Translations under genes and position numbers: made by a program
In this document: positions 25,469 through 33,904 of the stretch, piece after piece
How positions within the stretch are numbered: position 1 is the stretch's first letter
Layout of the letters: the number at the start of each line of letters is the position of its first letter
The notes under the pieces: model-generated
Database searches by the model: none
The model's input: only the letters and a program-made list of their open reading frames with translations
Told to the model about the DNA's origin: nothing
Assembly: GCF_900078365.1 (NCBI RefSeq)
Contig: NZ_LT598653.1
Location: 744,001 to 808,000, forward strand
Source of the DNA: an uncultured Sphingopyxis sp.
GTDB lineage: Bacteria; Pseudomonadota; Alphaproteobacteria; Sphingomonadales; Sphingomonadaceae
Length of the DNA: 64,000 nt
Direction: 5' to 3'

Positions 25469-28009
25469 ATGATCTACCCGTTTGAACGGAATTCCATCCG
25501 GAAGCTCCTCGGTTCCGCGAGCGCGTTCGGGCTCGGCCTGGCGCTCTTGCCGGCGGTAGCAGCGGCGCAAGAGGTTGCGCCGCAAGCGGAAGAGAAGTCG
25601 CCGGCCAGCGACACCACCATCATCGTAACGGGAACGCGCCGGACCGGCGTGACGGTCGCGGATTCGCCGACCCCCATCGATGTGGTCTCGAGCGAGCAGC
25701 TGACACGCCAGGCAGCCACGGACACCAACGACCTCCTCCGGGTTGCGGTCCCGTCACTCAACGTCACCAACTTCACGACCGCCGGCTATGCTTTCGCCAT
25801 TCGCCCCTTTTCGCTGCGGGGCCTTTCCCCCGACCAGACGCTCGTGCTGGTGAACAGCAAGCGCCGCCACCGGTCGGCGGTTGTCCAGCTCAGCCGCCTG
25901 CCACTGTCCTCGGGCGCGCAGGGACCCGACCTGTCCTTGATCCCCAGCATTGCGATTGCCCGGGTCGAGGTGCTGCGCGACGGGGCAGCGGCCCAATATG
26001 GTTCGGATGCCATCGCCGGCGTCATCAACTTCCAGCTTCGCGAGGACGATGGCGGCATCCAGCTCGACGCCAAATATGGCCAATATTATGAGGGCGATGG
26101 CGAAAATTACGATATCCAGGCGAATGTCGGCCTTCCGCTCGGCGAGGGCTTCATCAACGTCAGCGGCCAATATTCCGGAAATGAGCACACCTACCGGGGC
26201 ACGCAGCGCCCCGATGCGGCGGCGATCGCAGCCGCAACCGGCGGCACCATCGCCGATCCCGCACAGCCGATTGGCGATCCGAAGAACGAGCTGGCATCGC
26301 TGTTCGTCAACAGCGAGATCCCGCTCGGCGAGAGCGTGACGCTGTACGGCTTCGGCAATTATGCTTGGCACGATTCCCTAGCGACTCAATTTTATCGCGT
26401 GCCGGGCGGGCCGAATATTCGCAATTCGATGTACCGGTCGATCCCGCTGACGACGACGCCGGGGGGCGCGCGTTTTTCCTTCGCGACGCTCTATCCCGAG
26501 GGCCTGCTGCCGACGCAGCGCTATGTCGTTCAGGACCAGAGCGTCACGGTCGGCGTGCGCGGCGATATCGCCGAGGGCCTGGACTACGACCTCAGCGGCA
26601 ATCTCGCCAAGGACTCGGCGAAGATGAGCGTGTTCGACACGATCAATCCCTCGCTCGGCCCGACGGCGCCGACATCCTATTATGTCGGCACGCAGATACA
26701 GAAGGAGGAACAGCTCCACGCCGACTTCGTTTACGAATGGGCGAAGGGGCCCTTTACAGAGCCCGTCACTTTCGCCTTCGGCGCGGAATATCGCCGCGAG
26801 ACCTTCATCATGCGCGCCGGCGAACCCGATTCCTACCGGGCGGGCCCGTTCGCGCGCGTCTATGATCCCGACGCGCCGGGTTCGACCCCGGCGACGCCGG
26901 TCTATGTCGGGCTCGAGATCGGAGCCAGCGCCTTTCCCGGCATCCAGCCGGCACAGGCCGGCAAGTGGAGCCGGTCGAACAAGGCTTTTTATGGCGACGT
27001 CGAATTCGAGCCGCTAAAGGATCTGTCGCTTGGTTTCGCGGGCCGTTACGAGCATTTCTCGGACTTCGGCGGAACCTTCAACTGGAAGGTGTCGGGCCGG
27101 TTCGAGATCGTCGACGGCCTTGCGCTGCGTGGTTCGTACAACACGGGTTTCCGCGCTCCGACCCCGGGCCAGTCGCATGTTTCGGCGCGATCGACGAGCA
27201 TCGATATTCCCACCGGCGAATTGCGAAACGTCGCGACGGTGCCCGTCGATACGCCGGTGGCCGCCTATTATGGCGCAACTCCGCTCCGGCCTGAAAAGTC
27301 GAAGAATTTCTCTGCCGGCGCGGTCGTCGATCTCGGCGCCGACTTTCTGTTCACGCTCGATTATTTCCACATCAAATTGCGCGACCGTATCGGCGTGACC
27401 TCCAATATTCCGATCAGCGCTGCCGATCGGACGGCGCTGACGGCGCGGGGTATCGACGTCAGCGATCTCAACGCCATCGCCTTTTTCACCAACGCCTTCG
27501 ACACGACGACCCAGGGTTTCGACGCGGTCGCGTCGAAGAGCTTTCACTGGGGGGATGTTCGCTTCGATGTGAACGGGGCGCTCAATTATACGAAGACCGA
27601 TCTCGACCGCATCACCTTTCCCCTTGCAGTCGACCGCGAGCGCAGCGTCGAGATCGCAAGCTATTATCCCAAGTGGCGCGGTACGCTGACGGGCGTCGCC
27701 CAGAAGGGCGCGTTCTCGGTCATGACCCGGCTCAACTATTACGGCAAATATACCGATGCCGTTGCGAACGTTCCGGATGCCGCTTCGTTCGATCAGACTT
27801 ATGAGGCCGAACTTCTGGTCGACCTCGAGCTGCGCTACGAACTCAATGACAATTTCGAACTGGCCATCGGCGGCAGCAATATCCTCGACAATTATCCTGG
27901 GAAGGAGCGGATCCCCGCGATCAAGAATTTCGGGTTCATCTATCCGATCAACTCGCCTTTCGGCTTCAACGGCGGCTCCTGGTACGCACGGACCCGGATC
28001 AAATTCTAA
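25469..28009 (+). CDS. TonB-dependent outer-membrane receptor
   Basis: This 846-residue receptor has a cleavable signal peptide (cleavage near VAAAQE, about residue 31), a TonB box-like DTTIIVTGTR (about 48-57), a plug domain (about 70-190 with SLRGLSPDQTLVLVNSKRR and the DGAAAQYGSDAIAGVINF motif) and a 22-strand barrel. It ends in aromatic Phe (RTRIKF), as required for BAM recognition. Sphingomonads use many such receptors for non-iron nutrients. The divergent LysR gene implies induction by a specific small molecule, which is not identified. Confidence 0.95.
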   Translation: MIYPFERNSIRKLLGSASAFGLGLALLPAVAAAQEVAPQAEEKSPASDTTIIVTGTRRTGVTVADSPTPIDVVSSEQLTRQAATDTNDLLRVAVPSLNVTNFTTAGYAFAIRPFSLRGLSPDQTLVLVNSKRRHRSAVVQLSRLPLSSGAQGPDLSLIPSIAIARVEVLRDGAAAQYGSDAIAGVINFQLREDDGGIQLDAKYGQYYEGDGENYDIQANVGLPLGEGFINVSGQYSGNEHTYRGTQRPDAAAIAAATGGTIADPAQPIGDPKNELASLFVNSEIPLGESVTLYGFGNYAWHDSLATQFYRVPGGPNIRNSMYRSIPLTTTPGGARFSFATLYPEGLLPTQRYVVQDQSVTVGVRGDIAEGLDYDLSGNLAKDSAKMSVFDTINPSLGPTAPTSYYVGTQIQKEEQLHADFVYEWAKGPFTEPVTFAFGAEYRRETFIMRAGEPDSYRAGPFARVYDPDAPGSTPATPVYVGLEIGASAFPGIQPAQAGKWSRSNKAFYGDVEFEPLKDLSLGFAGRYEHFSDFGGTFNWKVSGRFEIVDGLALRGSYNTGFRAPTPGQSHVSARSTSIDIPTGELRNVATVPVDTPVAAYYGATPLRPEKSKNFSAGAVVDLGADFLFTLDYFHIKLRDRIGVTSNIPISAADRTALTARGIDVSDLNAIAFFTNAFDTTTQGFDAVASKSFHWGDVRFDVNGALNYTKTDLDRITFPLAVDRERSVEIASYYPKWRGTLTGVAQKGAFSVMTRLNYYGKYTDAVANVPDAASFDQTYEAELLVDLELRYELNDNFELAIGGSNILDNYPGKERIPAIKNFGFIYPINSPFGFNGGSWYARTRIKF

Positions 28010-28011
28010 GG

Positions 28012-28049
28012 TCCCGAGGCGGATCGGCGGGGTCCGATCCGCCTCGGGA
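28012..28049. terminator. Strong hairpin between convergent TonB receptor and phhB
   Basis: A 16-bp perfect stem is formed by TCCCGAGGCGGATCGG (28012-28027) and CCGATCCGCCTCGGGA (28034-28049) with a 6-nt loop. It begins two bases after the receptor stop and ends two bases before the phhB stop, so it probably terminates both transcripts. There is no T run, as is common in this GC range. Confidence 0.8.
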
Positions 28050-28051
28050 TC

Positions 28052-28369
28052 TCAGCAGGAACGACGCGCCACGATCCCGTCGATAAGCTGCGCGATGCGG
28101 ATGTCGCGTTCGGATACGCCATCCGCATCGTGCGTGGTCAGCCATATGTCGAGGCGGTTGTAGACATTGCTCCACTCGGGGTGGTGGTCGGCCTTTTCCG
28201 CCTCGATCGCGATATGTATCATCAGGCCCATGGCTTGCGAAAAGTCGGCGAGACGCAGCGACCTGAAAAGCGCGCGCCGTTCGCTGTCGTAGCTCCAGTC
28301 CGGAAGGCAGGCGAGCGCAGCAGTGCGCGCCGCCTGTCCGAGCGCCTCGATCTTCACGGGCTCAGCCAT
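28052..28369 (-). CDS. phhB: Pterin-4a-carbinolamine dehydratase
   Basis: This 105-residue protein carries the family signature: EKADHHPEWSNVYNRLDIWLTTHDADG with the catalytic His pair, followed by a terminal helix (ERDIRIAQLIDGIVA). It dehydrates the 4a-hydroxy-tetrahydropterin made by phenylalanine hydroxylase, the product of phhA in the same cluster. Its start overlaps the SDR gene by 8 nt, so the two are probably translated together. Confidence 0.95.
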   Translation of the reverse strand: MAEPVKIEALGQAARTAALACLPDWSYDSERRALFRSLRLADFSQAMGLMIHIAIEAEKADHHPEWSNVYNRLDIWLTTHDADGVSERDIRIAQLIDGIVARRSC

Positions 28370-29027
28370 TGTTCGTCACTGGAATGATCGCGCCATTGAT
28401 GGCGCGGGCCTTGGGGCCGACGAGGAAGGCAATCACCTCGGCGATCGCGGCGGGGCTCGTCCAGTCAGCCGGATCGGCCTCGGGCATGTCGGCGCGGTTG
28501 CGGGGCGTGTCGATGATCGCGGGCGCAACCGCGTTGACGCGGATAGCGCGAGGTTTCAGCTCTTCGGACAGCGCCTCGACGATGCGCGCGATCCCCGACT
28601 TGGCGGCGGCATAGGGCGCCATTCCGGCCTTGGCGGATCGTGCCGCGGCTGCGCCGACGCACAGGATTGCGCCGCCGTCCCGCAAATGCGGGGTTGCTGC
28701 CCGGATGACGTTGAGCGTCGTTCCGATATTGGCGGCGTGAAGCGACCACCAGTCGTCGGGGGTCGAATCTGCGACAGTTATCCAGTCGAAGGCGCCGACC
28801 AGGTGGACGACGGCGTCGAGCGGCCCCGCTTTGCCGAGACGCTCTTCGATTGCTGTGCGGGTCCGCTGCGGATCGCCAAGATCGACCGCGAGCAACCGGA
28901 TTTCTTCGGTTCCCGGAACGGTCCCGTCTTGCTGGTCGATCGCAATCAGGTCGCCGCCGCGGCGATGAAGCGTCTCGACGACGGCGCGGCCGAGAATGCC
29001 GGCGGCACCGGTAACCAGGGTATGCAT
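28362..29027 (-). CDS. Short-chain dehydrogenase, candidate dihydropteridine reductase
   Basis: This 221-residue SDR has the cofactor glycine motif TGAAGILGRAVVETL (about 6-20), a DLGD segment after beta 3, VHLVGAF (the NAG-equivalent) and the active site APYAAAKSG with Tyr and Lys spaced Y-x3-K. It overlaps phhB and lies in the phenylalanine cluster. Because PhhA needs quinonoid dihydropterin recycled, and the length fits QDPR, a pterin-reducing role is attractive; this is inference. It could instead act on an aromatic-acid intermediate. Confidence 0.82.
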   Translation of the reverse strand: MHTLVTGAAGILGRAVVETLHRRGGDLIAIDQQDGTVPGTEEIRLLAVDLGDPQRTRTAIEERLGKAGPLDAVVHLVGAFDWITVADSTPDDWWSLHAANIGTTLNVIRAATPHLRDGGAILCVGAAAARSAKAGMAPYAAAKSGIARIVEALSEELKPRAIRVNAVAPAIIDTPRNRADMPEADPADWTSPAAIAEVIAFLVGPKARAINGAIIPVTNNG

Positions 29028-29077
29028 GACTGTCCCCCGAGGCTGAATGGATTCGAAATAGGATGCGGGCCGTCCCG

Positions 29078-30379
29078 TCAGCTTGCTGGTAGGACGATCG
29101 CCTGGCAGCTGCCGAGCCCGATCGCCGCGAAACCCGGCGCATGTGCCGACGCCTTCATGATGACTTCGTCGCCGTCTTCGACGAAGCAGCGCTGCTCGCC
29201 GCTCGGGAGGATCATTGGATGTTTCCCGCCGTCCGAGATCTCGAGCATGCTGCCGAACCCCTCGCGCTCGGGCGCCGAGATGGTGCCGGTGCCGAGTAGA
29301 TCGCCCGGCTTGAGATTGCATCCGTTCGATGCATGATGAGTGAGGATCTGATGCACCGTCCAGTACATGCTCGTCGCGGGGCCCGTGCTCAGGCGATGCG
29401 CGGGCTGGCCTGCTGCACGCATGGCGGCGGTCCGGATCCATGTCTCGAGTGTGATGGCGAAAGCGCCATGTGCCTGATCGGCCTCATCGAGCAAATAGGG
29501 AAGCGGCGCGGGATCGCCCGCGGGGCGCGGCGGCTGCGCGATCCTGTAGGGCGCAAGCGCTTCTGCGGTGACAATCCAGGGCGAGATGGTCGAAGCGAAA
29601 TTCTTGGCCAGGAAGGGGCCCAGCGGCTGGTATTCCCAGGCCTGGATGTCGCGCGCCGACCAGTCGTTGAGCAGGCTTAGCCCGGCGAAATGGCGGTGCG
29701 CGCTGCCAATCTCTACAGGGTCGCCGAGCTTGTTGCCGGCGCCGATCCACACGCCGAGTTCGAGCTCATAGTCGAGCCGCGCGGTGGGCTCGTAAACGGG
29801 TGACTCCTGGTCCGGTAACTTGCGCTGGCCGCGCGGTCGGCGAACCGGCACGTCCGATGCGCGGATCGACGACGCGCGGCCGTGATAGCCGATCGGGACA
29901 TATTTATAATTCGGGAGCAGCGGATTGTCGGGGCGGAACAGGCGGCCGATATTGTTCGCATGATGGATGCCGACATAGAAATCGGTATAGTCGCCGATCC
30001 GGGCCGGAACGTGCAAGATGCAGTCGCTCGACGGGAACAGCTTATTCTCTATGCCCGGCCGATAATCGGAATCCGACAGAAGCTCGCTCAGCCGGCGGCG
30101 AAGGGCGCGCTTCTGCAGCGCGGGAAGGCCGAGCAGGGCATTGACCGAGGATCCGCTGCAGGCCGAGGCGATGATGTCGTTGAAAAAGCCTGCATCAGCG
30201 CAGGCGCGCAGGTCGAGGATCGCGTCGCCGATCGCGACGCCGACACGCTCGCCGCGATCGAACGGCGAAAAGAGCCCAAAAGGCAGATTCTGTACCGGGA
30301 AATCCTCATGTCCGTTCGCGCTTTCGACCCAGCTTGTTCGCGCCGGATCGTGCGTCTCGTCGGTGGTCCACCAGGTCAT
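29078..30379 (-). CDS. fahA: Fumarylacetoacetase
   Basis: This 433-residue enzyme of the FAH fold cleaves fumarylacetoacetate to fumarate and acetoacetate at the end of tyrosine degradation. It has the N-terminal SH3-like domain (LPFGLFSPFDRGERVGVAIGD), the catalytic stretch DFYVGIHHANNIGRLFRP (His base), metal ligands in YEPTARLDYELELGVWIG and SARDIQAWEYQPLGPFLAKNF. ATG 30379 (MTWWTTDETHDPA) is the family-like start. It lies 61 nt downstream of the aminotransferase in the same direction. Confidence 0.95.
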   Translation of the reverse strand: MTWWTTDETHDPARTSWVESANGHEDFPVQNLPFGLFSPFDRGERVGVAIGDAILDLRACADAGFFNDIIASACSGSSVNALLGLPALQKRALRRRLSELLSDSDYRPGIENKLFPSSDCILHVPARIGDYTDFYVGIHHANNIGRLFRPDNPLLPNYKYVPIGYHGRASSIRASDVPVRRPRGQRKLPDQESPVYEPTARLDYELELGVWIGAGNKLGDPVEIGSAHRHFAGLSLLNDWSARDIQAWEYQPLGPFLAKNFASTISPWIVTAEALAPYRIAQPPRPAGDPAPLPYLLDEADQAHGAFAITLETWIRTAAMRAAGQPAHRLSTGPATSMYWTVHQILTHHASNGCNLKPGDLLGTGTISAPEREGFGSMLEISDGGKHPMILPSGEQRCFVEDGDEVIMKASAHAPGFAAIGLGSCQAIVLPAS

Positions 30380-30440
30380 GCGTTCGTCCTCTCGCGGGCT
30401 GCGGCGAGCGGCCCGTTCCTTTGAGCCCTTGAGGGAATGA

Positions 30441-31634
30441 TCAGAAATGCGGGGCGAGTGCGGCGACGAGGACGGGGACCGTCCTTGCCGACAGGCCTGC
30501 GATATTGATGCGGCCGTTGCCCGCCATATAGATGCCGTGTTGGTCGCGGAGCTGCGCGACCGCTTCGGGCGCGATCGGCAGCATTGCGAACATGCCGCGC
30601 TGGTCCCCGATAGGAGCGAGGCGCGGGTGCGCGGCGGCGAGCGCCCCGCGAAGACCATTGATCCGCGCGCGCATGCCGGCGAGTTCGGTCTCCCAGTCGG
30701 TGCGCAGGGCTTCGTCTTCGAGGATGGTGCGCACGATGGCCGCGCCATGGTCGGGCGGCATCGACCAGAGGCTGCGCGCCAGCGTCAGCATGTTCGCGCG
30801 CACCAGCGCATTGACGCCGGCATTGGCCGACTGGATCCAGAGCGCACCGACCCGGTCACGGTAGAGCCCGAAATTCTTGTCGCAGCTATAGGCGAGGATC
30901 GCGGTCGGCAGCGCCTCGAAGATCCTGCGTGTCGCCGCGGCATCCTCGGCGAGTTCGTCGCCGAGCCCCTGATAGGCGAGGTCGACGAAGGGAATGAGAC
31001 CGCGGGCTTCGCAGAGGGCCGCGATCGCCTGCCATTCTCCGGTCGAGAAATCGGCGCCCGACGGATTGTGGCAACATCCGTGCAGCAGGAGGACGTCGCC
31101 CGGGCGTGCGTTGTCGAGTTCATCGAGCATCGAGGCGAAGTCGATGCGCGACCGCTCGATATCGTAGAAGCGGTGGCTCCGCGTCCGAAGCCCGGCCTCT
31201 CCAAAGATCGGCGCATGATTGGGCCAGGTCGGCGCCCCGATCCAGACCGTGGCACCCGGATGCGCGCGGGCGAGCAGTTCGGCGCCGAGACGCAGCGCAC
31301 CCGTGCCGCCGGGTGTCTGGACGCCGGCCGTGCGCTCATGGTCGATAGCGCTGCCAAGAACGACCTCGGCGAGGCGTTCGGCGTAGAGCATATCGCCTTC
31401 GGCACCGAGATAGGATTTGCTCGCCTGCGTCGAGGCAATATGCGCCTCGGCCGCCTTGACCGCGCGCATCACGGGGGTGGCCTGCATGTCGTCGCGAAAC
31501 ACGCCGACACCGAGATCGAGCTTTTCCGGGCGCGGGTCGGCCCGGTGCAGCGCGATCAGGCCGAGAAGCGCATCTGCTGGTTGATCGATAAGGTTGCCGA
31601 GCGGCAGCGGCGTCGGGGCAAGCAGCTCGCTCAT
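30441..31634 (-). CDS. Aromatic amino acid aminotransferase (class I PLP)
   Basis: This 397-residue fold-type I aminotransferase is close to TyrB/AspC-type enzymes. It has NPSGADF (substrate Asn), FVDLAYQGLGD (PLP Asp/Tyr), SCDKNFGLYRDRVGAL with the Schiff-base Lys, and a late RINIAGLS motif with the carboxylate-binding Arg. It overlaps phhA (ATGA). In context it converts tyrosine to 4-hydroxyphenylpyruvate (PhhC role). The canonical SCSKNFG reads SCDKNFG here, an unusual Asp before the catalytic Lys. Confidence 0.93.
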   Translation of the reverse strand: MSELLAPTPLPLGNLIDQPADALLGLIALHRADPRPEKLDLGVGVFRDDMQATPVMRAVKAAEAHIASTQASKSYLGAEGDMLYAERLAEVVLGSAIDHERTAGVQTPGGTGALRLGAELLARAHPGATVWIGAPTWPNHAPIFGEAGLRTRSHRFYDIERSRIDFASMLDELDNARPGDVLLLHGCCHNPSGADFSTGEWQAIAALCEARGLIPFVDLAYQGLGDELAEDAAATRRIFEALPTAILAYSCDKNFGLYRDRVGALWIQSANAGVNALVRANMLTLARSLWSMPPDHGAAIVRTILEDEALRTDWETELAGMRARINGLRGALAAAHPRLAPIGDQRGMFAMLPIAPEAVAQLRDQHGIYMAGNGRINIAGLSARTVPVLVAALAPHF

Positions 31635-32497
31635 GCGTTCGCAGCCTGCGCGCGCGCATAGGATTGGGTACCGCGCGTGTAGATCTTGTCCTGGGCGAGA
31701 AGCGCGTCGACCTCGATGTCGCTTTCGGCTTCCAGCTCGCGGTATAGCGGTGCGAAATCGGTCTCGACCGTCCGCTTCAAGAGATCCTCGAAACTGTCGA
31801 TCACGAAATAGCTCTGCTGATAATCGTCAATGCGATATTTGGTGCGCATCAGCCGCTTCAGGTCGAACCCGATGCGGTTCGGCGAAGCGCTGTCGAGAGC
31901 ATAGATGGATTCGCCATAGGAGGAGACGATGCCGGCGCCATAGAGCTTGAGCGCGTCATTCTGGCGGATCAGGCCGAACTCGACCGTATACCAGTAGAGC
32001 CGGGCGAGATGATCGATCGCGCCCATTCCGTCGGCCCTAAGGCCGCCCTCGCCATAGGCTTGCATATAATCGGCGAAAACCGGGTTCGCGAGCAGCGGGA
32101 CATGACCGAAGACGTCGTGGAAGATGTCGGGTTCCTGCAGATAGTCGATCTGCTCGGGCGTACGGATGAAGCGGCCCGCAACGAACCGGCGGTTTGCGAG
32201 ATGCTCGAAGAAGAGGCGGTCGGGAACGAGGCCGGGCACCGCGACGACCTGCCAGCCGGTAGCCTTCATCAGACGCTCGGACAATTCTTCGAAATCCGGG
32301 ATACCCGGCTTGGTCATCCGAAGCATGTCGAGGCCGTCCATGAATTCGGGGACGACGCGGTCGGGCAGCATCTTTGCCTGTCGCTCGAAAAGCCTGTCCC
32401 ACATCGCATGTTCGGCCGGTGAGTAGGCGTCCCAATCTTGCGGGATCGTCCAATCTTCAGCGGCGCCTTCGGGGCGTTCGAGTGTCATTTGTGCCAT
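31631..32497 (-). CDS. phhA: Phenylalanine 4-monooxygenase
   Basis: This 288-residue bacterial phenylalanine hydroxylase has the iron-ligand region DIFHDVFGHVPLL (two His) and the Glu ligand in RLYWYTVEFGL, plus GAGIVSSYGES and pterin-contact segments. It converts Phe to Tyr using tetrahydropterin and O2. I placed the start at ATG 32497; ATG 32488 and an upstream GTG (32521) are alternatives, and none has a strong ribosome binding site. It is first in the cluster and divergent from an Lrp/AsnC regulator 82 bp away. Confidence 0.95.
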   Translation of the reverse strand: MAQMTLERPEGAAEDWTIPQDWDAYSPAEHAMWDRLFERQAKMLPDRVVPEFMDGLDMLRMTKPGIPDFEELSERLMKATGWQVVAVPGLVPDRLFFEHLANRRFVAGRFIRTPEQIDYLQEPDIFHDVFGHVPLLANPVFADYMQAYGEGGLRADGMGAIDHLARLYWYTVEFGLIRQNDALKLYGAGIVSSYGESIYALDSASPNRIGFDLKRLMRTKYRIDDYQQSYFVIDSFEDLLKRTVETDFAPLYRELEAESDIEVDALLAQDKIYTRGTQSYARAQAANA

Positions 32498-32579
32498 GCG
32501 CAGCTTTTTGCACGAATGCACCGAAAAATGATTTCAATTGCGGCAGACTATCCACTAATTATGAAATAGAATTATCTAG

Positions 32580-33062
32580 ATGGTGCAGATTATGAAATAC
32601 GATCGACAAGTCGATGCGATAGACAAAAGAATCATCGCCGCCCTCCAGGAGGATGGGACGATCACCCATGGCGAGCTAGCCGATCGGGTTGGGGCATCGA
32701 GCGCTTCCTGCTGGCGGCGGATCAAGGCGCTAGAGGCGGCGGGGGTTCTGCTAAAAACGGTGCGGCTCGTCGCGCCCGAAAAGATCGGCCGCGGGGTGAA
32801 TGTGCTCTGCAATATCCGGATGCGCAGTCACGCCAGCGATGCGCGCGGTGCGTTCGAGAGCTTCGTGGATAGCCGCCCCGAAATCATCGAATGCTTTTCG
32901 ATGTCGGGCGATTGGGATTATCTTCTGCGGATCGTCGTGGCCGACGTCGCCGACTATAATCACTTTCTCATGGAAACCCTGCTCTCGCACAGCTCCGTCG
33001 CAGGCGCCTCGTCGCATTTCGCCTTGTCCTTGACGAAATATACGACGGCCATGCCAGTCTAG
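32580..33062 (+). CDS. Lrp/AsnC-family regulator of the phenylalanine cluster
   Basis: This 160-residue protein has a winged HTH (DAIDKRIIAALQEDGTITHGELADRVGASSASCWRRIKAL, about 12-52) and a C-terminal RAM domain (about 70-150; ECFSMSGDWDYLLRIVVADVADYNHF). It is divergent from phhA, so it probably senses an aromatic amino acid and controls the cluster. ATG 32580 is used; ATG 32592 (MKYDRQ) is possible. The stop codon TAG (33060-33062) now borrows its G from the first base of the inserted IS5 element. Confidence 0.93.
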   Translation: MVQIMKYDRQVDAIDKRIIAALQEDGTITHGELADRVGASSASCWRRIKALEAAGVLLKTVRLVAPEKIGRGVNVLCNIRMRSHASDARGAFESFVDSRPEIIECFSMSGDWDYLLRIVVADVADYNHFLMETLLSHSSVAGASSHFALSLTKYTTAMPV

Positions 33063-33904
33063 GCTCAGGACCTATTAATTGCTTGCGCTATGGGTGAGGG
33101 ATTGATTCACTGTGGCATCGGGAGGTGCTGTGGGTGAGTGATCTGTGGTTGCTGAGTGAGGCGCAGATGCGCCGGATCGAGCCGTATTTTCCGCTGTCGC
33201 ACGGGATACCGCGAGTGGATGACCGGCGGGTCGTGTCGGGGATCGTGTACGTGATCCGCAACGGGCTGATGTGGCGCGATGCGCCCAAAGGCTATGGGCC
33301 GCATAAGACGATCTACAACCGCTTCATCCGCTGGAGCCGACTGGGGGTGTTCAACCGCATCTTCGCCGAGCTGTCGGGCCGCGCAGGCGATCCGGAGACG
33401 ATGATGATCGACACGACCCATCTCAAGGCGCATCGGACCGCCTCCAGTCTGCTCAAAAAGGGGCTCTTCCCCGATGTATCGGCCGCACCAGGGGCGGCCT
33501 GAACTCCAAGCTCCATGCCGTATGCGACGGCCAGGGCCGGCCGGTCCTGCTGATGCTGACCGCCGGCAACGTCAGCGACCACAAGGGCGCCGATGCCCTG
33601 GTCGACCACCTGCCCCGCGCTAAAACCCTGATCGCCGACAGGGGCTATGACAGCGACGCCTTCCGATCACGCCTGGCGGCCAAGGGTATCAACGCCTGCA
33701 TCCCGCCGCTCAAGCACCGCAAGCGGCAGCACCCTTACGACAAGGCGCTCTACAGGCAGCGCCATAAGGTCGAGAACCTCTTCGCCCGCATTAAGGACTG
33801 GCGACGCGTCCACACCAGATACGACCGATGCGCTCACACTTTCCTCTCCGCCATCGCCCTCGCCGCAACCTGCCTCTTCTGGTTGCCTCAATGAGTCCTG
33901 AGCC
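33062..33904 (+). mobile_element. IS5-family (IS427-like) insertion sequence, 843 bp, apparently intact
   Basis: The terminal inverted repeats are GGCTCAGGAC at 33062-33071 and its complement GTCCTGAGCC at 33895-33904. The element is flanked on both sides by TA (CTA on the left, TAG on the right), a 2-bp target duplication within a CTAG site as is typical for IS427-group elements. It holds one transposase gene read with a -1 frameshift. The insertion lies precisely at the joint of two convergent genes and leaves both stop codons intact. Confidence 0.9.
33134..33894 (+). CDS. IS5-family transposase (two frames joined by -1 frameshift)
   Basis: The first frame (GTG 33134, GGAGG upstream, stop at 33502) gives the N-terminal DUF4096-like domain (LLSEAQMRRIEPYFPLSHG..RVDDRRVVSGI, GLMWRDAPKGYGP) and the first DDE residue (MMIDTTHLKAHR). 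The second frame carries GGLNSKLHAVCDGQGRP, then LIADRGYDSDAFR and the terminal E helix (RHKVENLFARIKDWRR). The frames join by slipping -1 at CAAAAAGGGG (33454-33463), giving about 253 residues. Frameshifted transposases are known in IS427-like elements, so this is probably programmed rather than decay. Confidence 0.85.

Noticed and set aside
28362..29441. Longer 359-codon form of the SDR gene
   Set aside because: The upstream 138 residues are antisense-like and overlap the fumarylacetoacetase gene; the SDR fold starts at ATG 29027.
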